Below, one piece after another: positions 27,316 to 36,311 of a stretch of 64,000 nt of DNA. Source of the stretch: Candidatus Kapaibacterium sp. (GTDB lineage Bacteria; Bacteroidota; Ignavibacteria; Kapaibacteriales; UBA7675); assembly GCA_028284775.1 (NCBI GenBank), contig JANQRB010000142.1:1-64000 (forward strand), read 5' to 3'. The position numbers and the translations under genes were made by a program. The notes under the pieces were generated by a model. That model was not told the DNA's origin. It worked only from the letters and a program-made list of their open reading frames with translations, and did not search any database. Position 1 is the stretch's first letter. Every line of letters begins with the position of its first letter.

Positions 27316-29358
27316 CTATTCGCCGCAATCATCGCACAGGATAAGGCGGCGTCCGCCATCGACCAGCGGGTGTACTTCATGACGCGTCGCTTCGGCGCCG
27401 GGTATTGAAACACGGACTCGAATCGACCGTTTGCGCGGGTCCGTGGTGGCTTCACGCGATACTCCCTCTCCATAGGCCTCCACCAGGAGCTGGCCCTGGT
27501 CGCGAATTTCGGCATAGCGAGGTATGATGTCCCGCCACAAGCCGTCCAACATCCGGGCGGTGTAAAAAGCTCGCAAATCGCTGAGTAATTGATTTCCACC
27601 GTAACGGCCGCCATAGCCAGCGGATCGAAACTTCTGTCCATTAACGAAAAAATCGCGGCTTTTGAGCCGGTCTTCGGCGCGGGCCGCGGTTACCTGCACG
27701 AAGCTAGACGTGAAATTTATCGTGGGGCCGGTGTAAATGCAGTCTTCATATAGTTGACGCGGATCGGTAAAACCGATGATTTCGACCAGGATCTGTCGTC
27801 CTTGCGCCAGAGCCCGGTCGACGCAATGCCGGTCGAAGACGGATTGCATTGCCGTCGTAAGCAGCACCACCGCCGAGTCGACCTCACGAGCAAAGGCCGG
27901 GCCGTTGCGGTGGAACTCATTATAGTCGATACAGTAGGGATTGGCGGGCCGGGCACGAACGGAATAATCATAGAGGTCATTCGACGCGCAGGGCGGCGCC
28001 AGACAAGACAAAGAGTCGAAAAAGAGTGAATTGCAGGGCGCATATTTTTGATAGGCGTATGTCGTGGGACACCAATAGCCCGTGATGAAAAAGCGGACAT
28101 CGTATATTGGGAATTCTTCGCTGCAGGCCGATTCGATAAAGGAAGTCGTATCCCAGAGAAACATCGTGTGCTCCGGTATCCGACTACAGGCCGCGTCAAT
28201 GACCAGGGTGTCCGTAAAAGCAACAAAGTTGCGGGCCGGCGGCGAGACGCGAAGCATAATGGTCCTGAGCCGCGGGTCGAAGTATGGTGTCGGTGCCGCG
28301 GCGGGAGCAGTAATCCGACAATTGCCTCCGTCGTCCGTCGCAAGCGTTTCAGACGCCGCGTTGTGTATATCGGTGACATTTACTGTCAGCGGCGTCCCAT
28401 ACACTTCCGGCGTGCGATTGGGACGACGAACCCGGACGTTTAAATCGAGGCGGGCTGCGTTTTCCTGCACCGGCAGGTAATAAAGGTCCATATCCCTTCG
28501 GCTCGTGTCGCCATGATCGGACGACCACATAAAAAATGCCGCGCCGGGAGTTGTCAGGGGATGCGTCTGGTCGCTGCCGACCCGATTGACGCCGGCGAAT
28601 TCTCCACCGCGCAAGGGCAGACCGGGACCGGCCGGCAGGCCATCGGCAGCAAGCGCCGCACGCCAGATATCATAGTCACCCGAGGCGTCACTGGCATAAT
28701 ACAGGTATCCATCCGAGGCAATGAAGGGGCATTCCTGGCTGGCGTCATCGGTGGAGAGCGTCGCCAGGATCTCCGGTGCTTCCCAACCGTCTTTTGAACG
28801 CCGGGCGAAATAGAGATCAGCGCGGCGCTGAGCCCGATTGGCATGGCGGTAGCGCCGATCCGAGGCGAATATTATCAGATCGGCATTGGGCGACAGCGCG
28901 GGTGTATCGTCCCAATAAGGCGAATTAAGCACGTCCAGAGCGCTTACCTGCCACTGGCCCTCGATTAAGTGCATCCAATACAAGTTATTATCGCCGCCCC
29001 CGTTGCCTCCGCTGTTTGAGACGAATACGCCCAGGTCCGGACGGCATGCGGCGAAGGCGGGCACGCCCGTTAATGAGCCGGCCGCGGGAGAATCTTCGCC
29101 GGCTCCAAAAGGTGTAAAGGACTGTGTCGCTCCCAGTCCGTCCACGCCGCAGTCGACGAAGAGCAGGCTGCGGCCGGCACCGCCATTGTGCGGCGCACTG
29201 GAGGTGTACCACAGCTCCGCACCGTCCACGCTTTGCCGAAAGGCCGCGGCATAATCGTCATAGGCGGAATTGAGGTCGTGAGCCGGAGATGCTGCGATGA
29301 GCGGAGCCAGAGAGAGGACAACACAACTGACCCTAAGAGCCCAAGCGGCTGTTCGCAT
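27316..29358 (-). CDS. PorE-like protein: beta-propeller, CRD and degenerate OmpA-like domain
   Basis: 680 residues with a signal peptide (ALRVSCVVLSLAPLIAAS). Residues of about 90-280 contain PD40/TolB-type propeller repeats (DDTPALSPNADLIIFASDR, CPFIASDGYLYYASDASGDYDIW). A carboxypeptidase-regulatory-like sandwich follows (about 295-390). The C-terminal 200 residues look like an OmpA domain (VEIIGFTDPR, NQLLSDLRAFYTARML, VEAYGEGVS, RKRSIRVRV) with large insertions. Propeller, CRD and OmpA in that order is the layout of PorE, a T9SS-associated protein of Porphyromonas, here without the N-terminal TPR. It starts 11 bp after the preceding gene's stop, last in a three-gene operon. The ATG at 29358 gives the signal peptide at the N-terminus. 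Assignment to PorE is by architecture only. Confidence 0.55.
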   Translation of the reverse strand: MRTAAWALRVSCVVLSLAPLIAASPAHDLNSAYDDYAAAFRQSVDGAELWYTSSAPHNGGAGRSLLFVDCGVDGLGATQSFTPFGAGEDSPAAGSLTGVPAFAACRPDLGVFVSNSGGNGGGDNNLYWMHLIEGQWQVSALDVLNSPYWDDTPALSPNADLIIFASDRRYRHANRAQRRADLYFARRSKDGWEAPEILATLSTDDASQECPFIASDGYLYYASDASGDYDIWRAALAADGLPAGPGLPLRGGEFAGVNRVGSDQTHPLTTPGAAFFMWSSDHGDTSRRDMDLYYLPVQENAARLDLNVRVRRPNRTPEVYGTPLTVNVTDIHNAASETLATDDGGNCRITAPAAAPTPYFDPRLRTIMLRVSPPARNFVAFTDTLVIDAACSRIPEHTMFLWDTTSFIESACSEEFPIYDVRFFITGYWCPTTYAYQKYAPCNSLFFDSLSCLAPPCASNDLYDYSVRARPANPYCIDYNEFHRNGPAFAREVDSAVVLLTTAMQSVFDRHCVDRALAQGRQILVEIIGFTDPRQLYEDCIYTGPTINFTSSFVQVTAARAEDRLKSRDFFVNGQKFRSAGYGGRYGGNQLLSDLRAFYTARMLDGLWRDIIPRYAEIRDQGQLLVEAYGEGVSREATTDPRKRSIRVRVSIPGAEATRHEVHPLVDGGRRLILCDDCGE

Positions 29359-29369
29359 GATCGTCAATG

Positions 29370-31352
29370 TTAAAGTGGGTAACAAATCTGGAAACACACC
29401 TGCGCCAAGGCATTGCCGGGATCGGCCCGATCGAGATCGATTTTACTGATCCACATTGCGCCGCAGAAATTGTCGCGTTTAAAAATAATGACATCGTTGG
29501 GGTTAACTGTCGGCAGCGAGGCAGAGAATCCGCCGCCCGCACACTCGTCAAAATAGCGATCTCGCAGATCGCAGAGCGTCTCATTGGGACTCAGACTGCG
29601 CGAGTCGACTACTTTAAACAACAATCCGCTTTCCGACCTAATGGCGGCTTCGGGGATGCCGACGTCGATCGCATCGACATAAAAATCGATGTCGGAGGTT
29701 TCAGCCTGATTAACAAACAACAATTGATTGTCTTCCAGGATGCGGACACCTTCGGTATAGGTATCGTTTTCTTCGCCATAACGATGCAGGCACAGATTCG
29801 TGACAAAGGAGCAGACCGTATCGGCCAGACCGGTTAAGTCGAAGCTGGCCGGCTCACAGCCGTTAATCCTGAGCACATCGGCAAATTCCACCAGCGGCGG
29901 CGCGGCGCCCCGCCCCGAGGGCCAGATATTCTCGTCGCGCGGCAAGAACTTGACGAGTACTTCCTGCGTCTGACCGGGCTCGATGTTTAACTCCGTCGGA
30001 TTCAGCTCAAAAACAGAGCCATCGTCCAGAGCCAGAGAAAGGTCGAGGTCGCACTCACCGGTGTTAATGAAGGCAATTCGTTTAGCCAGCCGATTGTCAT
30101 CCTGATTAACGCATTGAAAGAGGCGCTGCGTCGTCGGCACAAAGCTCGTATCGTTGGCATCTTCGATCATTAAACATTCCGGGATGCCCCCCCAGCCGAT
30201 AAAAGTGACGGCGATCGTCGATTCGCATTCGAGCAATTCCCCTTCCGGATTTCGCGCGCGAACCGAATAAACGGCGCGATCGCGATATTCGCCGCGTGAG
30301 GACGGTGTGTAGAGAACAGACAAAAAGCCGGTATTCCCGCCCGCCGCCAAAGTTGCGTTAAACTTGTTTCTGCCGTTAAAGGCCAGGATCGCAACATCGC
30401 CGCCGGAGAAATCTTCCTGCAGCTCGATCAGATAGTCGCAGCCTTCTTCGGAAAAATTGCTCAGCCGGATAGGAACTTCAAATCGCTCGGATGCGCCGAC
30501 GCAGACCGAGTCGCGTTCGTTCACCTCCGGCTCCCTGACGCTGAACGAGTCGGGACAGTCGCATTCATCGCAGCGCTCGGATTGCGCCGTTACGCGGATG
30601 CTGCCGCTGATAGCGTTTCCGACGCCGTCGCTGGCGCTGAAGCTGATTTGGCCTTCATCCTCCACTTCGGCATTCGGTTGGAACAGCAGACACAATTGAA
30701 AACGCTCGCCCGCTGCGCGGCTGAAGACATTGCCGAGTTCCTGTCCGGTCTCGTCTATGGCGCGCAAGGTCATTCCCAGGGCATCCGGCAGCAAAGAACC
30801 CAGGGTGAATTCCAGCGGATTCGGACAATTATGCGTCAACAGCGGCGTGCAGAGTTCTTCGCTATCCTGTTCATCGAGGCAGAGCAGGAAATCCAGCGCG
30901 GCGCTATACGCCGAATTACATCTGATTAGCTCTTCTCGGCTCAGCCGGATCGATAGCGTCGTGTCTGAACAGGGAATTCGCAAGGGGCCGACGGTTATCG
31001 GATCGAGCGAGAACTGCACGGGCGGAATAAAGCGAAAGAGAAAGTCCTCACCCTCAAGTCGCACAGGTTGATTGCGCAACAGCAGGAGGCCGTCACCGCC
31101 TGTGCTGCCCGCCAGCGTCAGATTGGCCGCATTGCCGCCCCTGGTAAAAAGAACGTCCGTCCTTCCGATCGGCTGTCCGCTTTGGTCTTCGACGCGCAGC
31201 GTAATTGTAACGGGCAGGCTGAGAGTCTCCGGCTCCGTGGCTTCCTGACAGCCGCCCATCAGACAAAGCAACAGGCCGAAGACAAGCCACAGGTACTTTT
31301 GTCGAATGGCAAACAAGGGAGCGCCGACACTATCACAATACAATGTGTTCAC
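29370..31352 (-). CDS. Large surface lipoprotein of unknown function
   Basis: 660 residues. A GTG at 31352 overlaps the stop of the upstream gene in the pattern GTGA and has GGGTGG 6 nt upstream; an earlier GTG at 31361 is possible. The hydrophobic segment YLWLVFGLLLCLMGGC carries a lipobox (LMGGC), so it is probably an outer-membrane lipoprotein. The body is beta-rich: an early carboxypeptidase-regulatory-like domain (ITLRVEDQSGQPIGRTDVLF), then anchor-D-like sandwiches (KRIAFINTGECDLDLSL, LNIEPGQTQEVLVKFLP) and a cysteine-rich block (CDECDCPD). It is coupled to the genes on both sides. I recognise no named family. Confidence 0.7.
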   Translation of the reverse strand: MNTLYCDSVGAPLFAIRQKYLWLVFGLLLCLMGGCQEATEPETLSLPVTITLRVEDQSGQPIGRTDVLFTRGGNAANLTLAGSTGGDGLLLLRNQPVRLEGEDFLFRFIPPVQFSLDPITVGPLRIPCSDTTLSIRLSREELIRCNSAYSAALDFLLCLDEQDSEELCTPLLTHNCPNPLEFTLGSLLPDALGMTLRAIDETGQELGNVFSRAAGERFQLCLLFQPNAEVEDEGQISFSASDGVGNAISGSIRVTAQSERCDECDCPDSFSVREPEVNERDSVCVGASERFEVPIRLSNFSEEGCDYLIELQEDFSGGDVAILAFNGRNKFNATLAAGGNTGFLSVLYTPSSRGEYRDRAVYSVRARNPEGELLECESTIAVTFIGWGGIPECLMIEDANDTSFVPTTQRLFQCVNQDDNRLAKRIAFINTGECDLDLSLALDDGSVFELNPTELNIEPGQTQEVLVKFLPRDENIWPSGRGAAPPLVEFADVLRINGCEPASFDLTGLADTVCSFVTNLCLHRYGEENDTYTEGVRILEDNQLLFVNQAETSDIDFYVDAIDVGIPEAAIRSESGLLFKVVDSRSLSPNETLCDLRDRYFDECAGGGFSASLPTVNPNDVIIFKRDNFCGAMWISKIDLDRADPGNALAQVCFQICYPL

Positions 31353-32428
31353 AAATTCCACCCGATTTTAAGCACAGCGCTGTGAACGTCGTTGTTGTTA
31401 ATGACAAATTTGCCGGGGCACTCCGGGCACTCCGTCCGCAGGTTGAGCAACATCAGTCGATAGGCAAGGCTGAGCGTTCCCCAATGCCAGAGGGGCAGCC
31501 CGGCCCCGCCGCTGAGCAGGAGTGGCAAGTTGTAATCTTCGGCATTGACCGATGGATTCCGTCCCGAACCGTCAAAGCCCGCGTCAAAGACATACCCGGC
31601 TTCCACAAAAAGGAAGGGGCGAAATCCCGGCTGCAGCAACTCGCGGCTCTGCACCAGGTAGGACGAGGAATCAGTGACGCTGTAGGACGGCTCTAATTCA
31701 TAGCCCTGTTCAAGCAGGTGCCGCCAGTCGGCTGTATCGCCATAATACACACAGGCAGATGGTTCGTAGCGGGCGCTGCGTTCAATTCGCGGTGAACCGC
31801 TTAAGGTCAAGCGGCCGTGCAGCATCAACGGCAGGCGCAGCCGACCGCCCTCCAGCAGCGCTTCACCGGCAATTGCCAGCGCAAAGTCGTTGTCAAACAC
31901 TTGCGCTATCGTACCGCCCCACAACAATGCCAGCCCGAAATAGGCCGATTCGAAGCCAATCGATCGTTGGGAATCGTCCGGACCGGCATAGCCGGCCAGC
32001 GCCGACAGTTCGAATAGTCCAGTCGGCAGCGCTTCGGCCTGCTCGCGATAAAGCGACGGCACCGGGCGCACGCGTACCGTCCGCGGCGCGCCGCGGCCGC
32101 CAATGCTGCTGATGCGCAATTCCCTGACCGCCTCGATCGGCAAAGTGGTATCATGGCATCGACCGTCCTCAATAAAAGCCAAGCGCAAGGCCTGGCGTAA
32201 ACTGCCGCCGCGCTCACTGCTAACTCTGAGCGCAGAACGACAGCCACGCAGCACTTCGCCGTTCACCAGTACCACGTCCATGGTTGAATCGGCTGTCGCA
32301 AAGATCGCAGAAGGTGCGCAGGCAGAGCACTCGTCCGGGACATCTTGAGCCTGTGCCCGTGGAGCGCCGCCGAGGCACAACAAGCACAAGACTATCAAGA
32401 GCAAGGCTTTCCAGGGGCTGTGATTCAC
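31349..32428 (-). CDS. Outer-membrane barrel-like protein, first gene of a three-gene operon
   Basis: About 359 residues from a GTG at 32428, chosen because it puts the signal peptide (LLLIVLCLLCLGGAPRAQA-Q) at the N-terminus. The start is uncertain, since the frame is open to a TTG at 32530 and neither start has a clear ribosome-binding site. The mature part begins with a Cys-containing segment (DECSACAPS) and then a short beta-domain. From about residue 155 it shows alternating-hydrophobic strands (FELSALAGYAG, YFGLALLWGG, PLLLSGGAGLPLW, TLSLAYRLMLLNL) and ends in a typical barrel C-terminus (VLKIGWNL). Its stop overlaps the lipoprotein start, so the two are translationally coupled. Function unknown. 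Confidence 0.6.
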   Translation of the reverse strand: MNHSPWKALLLIVLCLLCLGGAPRAQAQDVPDECSACAPSAIFATADSTMDVVLVNGEVLRGCRSALRVSSERGGSLRQALRLAFIEDGRCHDTTLPIEAVRELRISSIGGRGAPRTVRVRPVPSLYREQAEALPTGLFELSALAGYAGPDDSQRSIGFESAYFGLALLWGGTIAQVFDNDFALAIAGEALLEGGRLRLPLMLHGRLTLSGSPRIERSARYEPSACVYYGDTADWRHLLEQGYELEPSYSVTDSSSYLVQSRELLQPGFRPFLFVEAGYVFDAGFDGSGRNPSVNAEDYNLPLLLSGGAGLPLWHWGTLSLAYRLMLLNLRTECPECPGKFVINNNDVHSAVLKIGWNL

Positions 32429-32975
32429 AAGCACAGAGGTCGATGTTACTGAAATTAATCTTAGAGAGGTCGATGGCTGTTTAACTGCTGAGCCCGCGGC
32501 TAAAATAGCACAATCGAATGGCTTCTCCAATGGCTATTAAGGTGGTCAGCGTGGCATATACAATAGCTAGGTTGCGGCTTGCCTTTTTCGTAATTTTGCG
32601 CCTTTTGCTGAGATTATAGATCAGCCGGCAACAAGGTGGAGCAAGGGTCGTGCAAGAGCATGATTTGTCCAGCACAAAATGAAAATTGTTGCAGGATCTG
32701 CATGTTCAGAGCGCTGGCTTCGCCGGATACACTGTCTTAACAGCCTTGTCACGATGCTGTGTGCCGGGCAAGTGCGGGCCATACCGTGAGCTGCTCAGGC
32801 ATTCCCATCCAACACGGAGAATCGCCGAGATACGCGTGGCGGCGTGACGCGCAAGCTGCTCTGACCCCATCGTTCGCGGCCTGGGGTGTCGATACTGCAG
32901 GCTCCGGGCAAAGCCGCCTCTTGATTCAGCAAATTGACTTCGGCATCAGCCAAATAATATGATGGATCGAAAACA
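32429..32975. other. Divergent intergenic region before metG
   Basis: 547 bp between the three-gene operon and metG. I see no tRNA, repeat or convincing small ORF, and no copy of the TGTAAC-N17-GTTC promoter. Part of it may be coding if the upstream TTG start (32530) of the minus-strand gene is used. Confidence 0.5.
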
Positions 32976-35138
32976 ATGAAACGCATTCTGGTGACTTCAG
33001 CCCTCCCTTATGCCAACGGCTACTCGCATCTGGGTCATTTAGCGGGTTCCTTCCTGCCGGCAGACCTGTATGTACGATTTATGCGCCTGACCGGCATGCC
33101 TGTGCTCTATGTCTGCGGGTCGGATGAAAACGGTGCCGCCATCGCCATTACCGCCGATCAGGAAGGCAGCAGCCCGCGCGCCGTCGTCGATAAATATCAC
33201 AAGGCCAACAAAGAAGCGCTTGAGCGATTTGCCATGAGCTTCGACGTGTATTCGCGTACCAGCAATCCCAAACATGCCGAAACTGCCCGTGAGTTTTTTG
33301 CGGACTTCATGCGCAAGGGATTGCTTGTTGAACAGGAAGAAGAGCAGTTTTACGATCCGGTGGCACAGAAATTTCTGCCGGATCGCTTTGTGGAAGGCAC
33401 GTGCCCGAATTGCGGCTTTGACCATGCCCGCAGCGATGAATGCGACAACTGCCTTTCGAAGTACGAGCCGCTTGAGCTGCGCAATCCGGTGAGCAAAGTC
33501 AGTGGTGCCAAACCGGTTCTCAAAGCCAGCAAACATCTTTACTTTCGCTTCGGTCATTTCCAGGAGTTTCTGGAAAACTTTATCAAGAGCCATGAAGGCG
33601 AATGGAAAGACAACGTCATCCAGCAGTCCTATTCCTGGCTCAATATGGGGCTGGCCAATCGGCCGATTACCCGCGACCTGGACTGGGGTATCGCCGTTCC
33701 GGCGGAAGGATACGAAGACAAAGTCATCTATGTCTGGTTCGATGCGCTTCTGGGTTACATCACCGCCACACGCGAATGGGCGGAAGCACAGGGCAGGGCC
33801 GACAGCTGGCAGGAGTGGTGGCAGAACCCGGATACTTCGTATATAGCTTTTCTCGGCAAAGACAATATCTGGTTCCATACACTCATGTTTCCGGCAATGC
33901 TGCATGCCCGCGGCGACTATATCCTCCCCAGTAACGTTCCGGCCAACGAGTTTCTCAATCTCGAAGGACGCAAATTCTCCAAGAGCCGCAATTGGGGTAT
34001 CGATCTGCGCGACTACCTGGCGGACTTCCCCGCCGATAGCGATGTCGATGCAATGCGCTATGTCCTCGCGGCCATTATCCCCGAGTCCAAAGACTCCGAT
34101 TTCACCTGGAAGGACTACCAGGCGCGTGTCAATAACGAGCTCGTAGCCAAGCTGGGTAATTTTGTCAACCGAACGGCACAGTTCATCCATAAGTACTACA
34201 ATGGTATGGTACCGACCTTGCCGGCCTCATATCAAAGCCTGCCACAAGAATGGCAAGACCTCGTGACATATCTGGCAGCGCATCCCGCCGCCACGGCCGA
34301 GACTGTCCAGGAGCGATTCGTTACTGACAGTTCCTCGCTTGGGATGCACGAACTGCGTTTCGTCAGCAGTCTGTTCAGGGGCGCTCGTACTATTGCCGAC
34401 AGGTACAAAAATTTCCGGATTCGCGAAGCCGTCATGGAATCGATGCGCCTGGCGGAAGCCGCCAACAAATATTTCAATGACACCGAGCCCTGGCGGACCC
34501 GCAAAAACGACGCCGATGCAGCAGCCCGGACTCTCTTCGTTTGCGCGCAGGCCGTGCGAGCCCTGGGGATTGCCTTCGCGCCGATCGTACCTTCTGCCGC
34601 CGCCAAAATGCTTGCGATGGTGGATACTACCACAGATGGCGACGCCTGGACGACACTGACGCAACCGCGGGTGAAGGCCGGAACAGGTATCCCAAAGCCA
34701 GAGCTGCTTTTTGTTAAGATTGAGGACAATGTGATCGATGAACAGATCGCCAAACTTCTCCAAAAGAGCAAGGAGGCCGAAGAGGCCATTAGTTACGAGC
34801 CCCTCCCGGCTGAGACCGGCATCGAGACATTTGAACAAATCGGGTTGCGAACCGGCACAATAGTCGAAGCGGACAACATTAAAAAAGCGAACAGACTTCT
34901 TCGCCTCGTTGTCGACCTGGGCTTCGAAAAACGCCAGATCGTTGCCGGAATCGCAAAGTACTATTCACCGGAGGAACTAATCGGCAGACGGGTAATCGTA
35001 GTCGCAAACCTGAAGCCTGCGACGCTGCGCGGCGTTGAATCGCAGGGTATGGTTTTGTGCGCCAGCAAAGCCGATGGATCGATGGTATTGGTTGCACCCG
35101 AGGATTCGGGCGTGCCGGACGGGATGGAAGTACGTTGA
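32976..35138 (+). CDS. metG: Methionyl-tRNA synthetase
   Basis: A 720-residue class I aminoacyl-tRNA synthetase that charges initiator and elongator tRNA-Met. The HIGH-type motif is YSHLGHL (16-22) in ALPYANGYSHLGHLAG. A zinc knuckle with paired CxxC motifs (CPNC...CDNC, about 144-159) lies in the connective domain, and the KMSKS loop reads KFSKS near residue 332. The C-terminus (about 615-720) is a fused tRNA-binding domain of the Trbp111/EMAPII type (GLRTGTIVEADN, GVESQGMVLCA), as in E. coli MetG. GGA lies 9 nt upstream of the start. A strong terminator follows 92 bp after the stop. Confidence 0.97.
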   Translation: MKRILVTSALPYANGYSHLGHLAGSFLPADLYVRFMRLTGMPVLYVCGSDENGAAIAITADQEGSSPRAVVDKYHKANKEALERFAMSFDVYSRTSNPKHAETAREFFADFMRKGLLVEQEEEQFYDPVAQKFLPDRFVEGTCPNCGFDHARSDECDNCLSKYEPLELRNPVSKVSGAKPVLKASKHLYFRFGHFQEFLENFIKSHEGEWKDNVIQQSYSWLNMGLANRPITRDLDWGIAVPAEGYEDKVIYVWFDALLGYITATREWAEAQGRADSWQEWWQNPDTSYIAFLGKDNIWFHTLMFPAMLHARGDYILPSNVPANEFLNLEGRKFSKSRNWGIDLRDYLADFPADSDVDAMRYVLAAIIPESKDSDFTWKDYQARVNNELVAKLGNFVNRTAQFIHKYYNGMVPTLPASYQSLPQEWQDLVTYLAAHPAATAETVQERFVTDSSSLGMHELRFVSSLFRGARTIADRYKNFRIREAVMESMRLAEAANKYFNDTEPWRTRKNDADAAARTLFVCAQAVRALGIAFAPIVPSAAAKMLAMVDTTTDGDAWTTLTQPRVKAGTGIPKPELLFVKIEDNVIDEQIAKLLQKSKEAEEAISYEPLPAETGIETFEQIGLRTGTIVEADNIKKANRLLRLVVDLGFEKRQIVAGIAKYYSPEELIGRRVIVVANLKPATLRGVESQGMVLCASKADGSMVLVAPEDSGVPDGMEVR

Positions 35139-35229
35139 CCCAAAAGCGGTCGATGATTGACCCTGCCTGAAGCCGTCCTAATAGACAGCAGAGTACCTTT
35201 AATATGTCGGACAGATTCAGCATCTAAAA

Positions 35230-35260
35230 AAACAGGCCCGGAGGAAATCCGGGCCTGTTT
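35230..35260. terminator. Bidirectional intrinsic terminator
   Basis: A perfect 13-bp stem (AAACAGGCCCGGA with TCCGGGCCTGTTT) around a 5-base loop. An A-run at 35226-35232 gives a T-run on the minus strand. It ends metG on the plus strand (weaker T-run) and the 31-residue small ORF on the minus strand (stronger T-run). Confidence 0.93.
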
Positions 35261-35388
35261 GTCACGAAGGCTATTCATTGAGTCGGCAAGCCGACTGCTA
35301 CAGTTCAAATTCTATCTATTCCTTGTTGTATAACACCGTTGAGATTGTTTTCGTTACAGAGTGAGCCTCAAATGCCCCTTGCCGTAGT

Positions 35389-35484
35389 TTAAAGCTGTCG
35401 AATAAAATCGCTGATGACCGAAACCAATATCGCCGACAGGATGAAGAGATACAGCGATCCGAAGTTTTTGAGAAGCCCGTTCAT
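35389..35484 (-). CDS. 31-residue single-pass membrane peptide
   Basis: A very short ORF with good coding signs. GAGGACGGAACA places AGGA 8 nt before the ATG at 35484. The product is one hydrophobic helix (about residues 10-25, SLYLFILSAILVSVIS) flanked by MNGLLKNFG and the polar end DFIRQL. A strong terminator lies about 130 bp past the stop. It is divergent from the first ECF sigma gene. A minus-strand TGTAAC box at 35638 sits where a divergent sigma promoter would be, but the matching GTTC box is missing. No family is recognised; small single-helix peptides often modify membrane complexes. Confidence 0.55.
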   Translation of the reverse strand: MNGLLKNFGSLYLFILSAILVSVISDFIRQL

Positions 35485-35699
35485 TGTTCCGTCCTCGAAT
35501 GTTGGTTAAACAAATTTCCAACCGGGTCAACTAAACACAATCAAAAAGTCAATGAGGTCATCAGCAGCTTCCGTGAGTTTTTCTAGTTGAGAATTGATCG
35601 TCTACCCTAACTAATACTTCGGACTCGGATTTGTTACAGGCGCGGACAGGGAAAACTGCGAATGTCCTATCCGGCCTACAATCCACCCATGTTCCGGCA

Positions 35700-35726
35700 T
35701 GTAACGAATCCTGCAAGCGCCGGTTC
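35700..35726 (+). promoter_or_regulatory. ECF-type promoter of sigma gene 1
   Basis: TGTAAC (35700-35705), 17 bases, GTTC (35723-35726). One of six sites in the window with exactly this layout. The -10-like box ends 25 bases before the sigma start at 35751, implying an autoregulated gene with a short leader. It rules out the longer start at 35631, which lies upstream of the promoter. Confidence 0.8.
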
Positions 35727-35750
35727 TTGCCTGCATTCCAAACGATGCCT

Positions 35751-36311
35751 ATGAATAGTGAAGCCGCGTATTCAGACAAATCGGACGAAGAGCTATTCGA
35801 GCTGGTGAAAGGCGACGATGATCTTGCATTCAGAATCCTATACCGTCGTTACGACAAGCGGGTCTTCGCCTACTGCCTCAGGGCACTCGGCAATCGGGAA
35901 GCCGCGGAAGATGTGTTTCAGACGGTCGTGATGAAAGTGTTTGACAATCGTCACGCTTTTGTTGAAGGTCATTTCGCCGGCTGGCTGTTTACAATCGCTC
36001 GCAATGAATCGATCAAAGCGCTTAAGAAGAAAAAAACGACGTCAAATTTAGATGACATAGCGTATTTACTCAGCGATGACTCCGATGCAACAGGTCGCGA
36101 TACAATTTTGTATGACCTGCTGGCGCAGGGAATCGCGCGCCTGCCGGAACAATTTCGAAAACCTCTGACAATGAGATACATTGAGGGCTATCCCTACGAC
36201 AATATCGCAGCAACAATGAACTGCTCGGTTTCGCTGGCAAAAGTGCGCGTGTTTCGCGCCAAAAAAATGCTGCACAAATTTTTGTCACCCTACATGCAAG
36301 AGTTGCAATGA
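35751..36311 (+). CDS. ECF RNA polymerase sigma factor (module 1)
   Basis: A 186-residue sigma70-family ECF factor with regions 2 and 4 only. Region 2 runs from FRILYRRYDKRVFAYCLRAL to HFAGWLFTIARNESIKALKK. Region 4 contains RLPEQFRKPLTMRYIEGYPYDNIA and the recognition helix NCSVSLAKVRVFRAKKML. The ATG at 35751 gives the same length as its paralogue at 45606 (also 186); an ATG at 35745 is equally close to the promoter. The stop overlaps the anti-sigma start (ATGA), so the two are translationally coupled. The recognition helix is almost identical to that of module 2, so both probably read the same -35 box. Confidence 0.92.
   Translation: MNSEAAYSDKSDEELFELVKGDDDLAFRILYRRYDKRVFAYCLRALGNREAAEDVFQTVVMKVFDNRHAFVEGHFAGWLFTIARNESIKALKKKKTTSNLDDIAYLLSDDSDATGRDTILYDLLAQGIARLPEQFRKPLTMRYIEGYPYDNIAATMNCSVSLAKVRVFRAKKMLHKFLSPYMQELQ

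Noticed and set aside
27207..27641. 144-codon minus-strand frame overlapping the end of the PorE-like gene
   Set aside because: An alternate frame of the same strand with no start signals; the PorE-like frame has clear domain features through its stop.
31206..31233. TGTAAC inside the lipoprotein gene
   Set aside because: The second box is missing (CCGG at that distance), and the position is internal and antisense.
33039..34190. 383-codon minus-strand frame inside metG
   Set aside because: An antisense shadow of a highly conserved gene; no ribosome-binding site and no protein-like features.
35341..35358. Another minus-strand TGTAACGAA (outer base 35358), similar to the sigma promoters
   Set aside because: No GTTC box at 17 bases (the sequence there is TGTT), and no gene lies downstream on that strand before the metG terminator.
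35631..35750. Longer start for sigma factor 1
   Set aside because: It starts upstream of the gene's own TGTAAC-N17-GTTC promoter, and the shorter form equals the paralogue's length.
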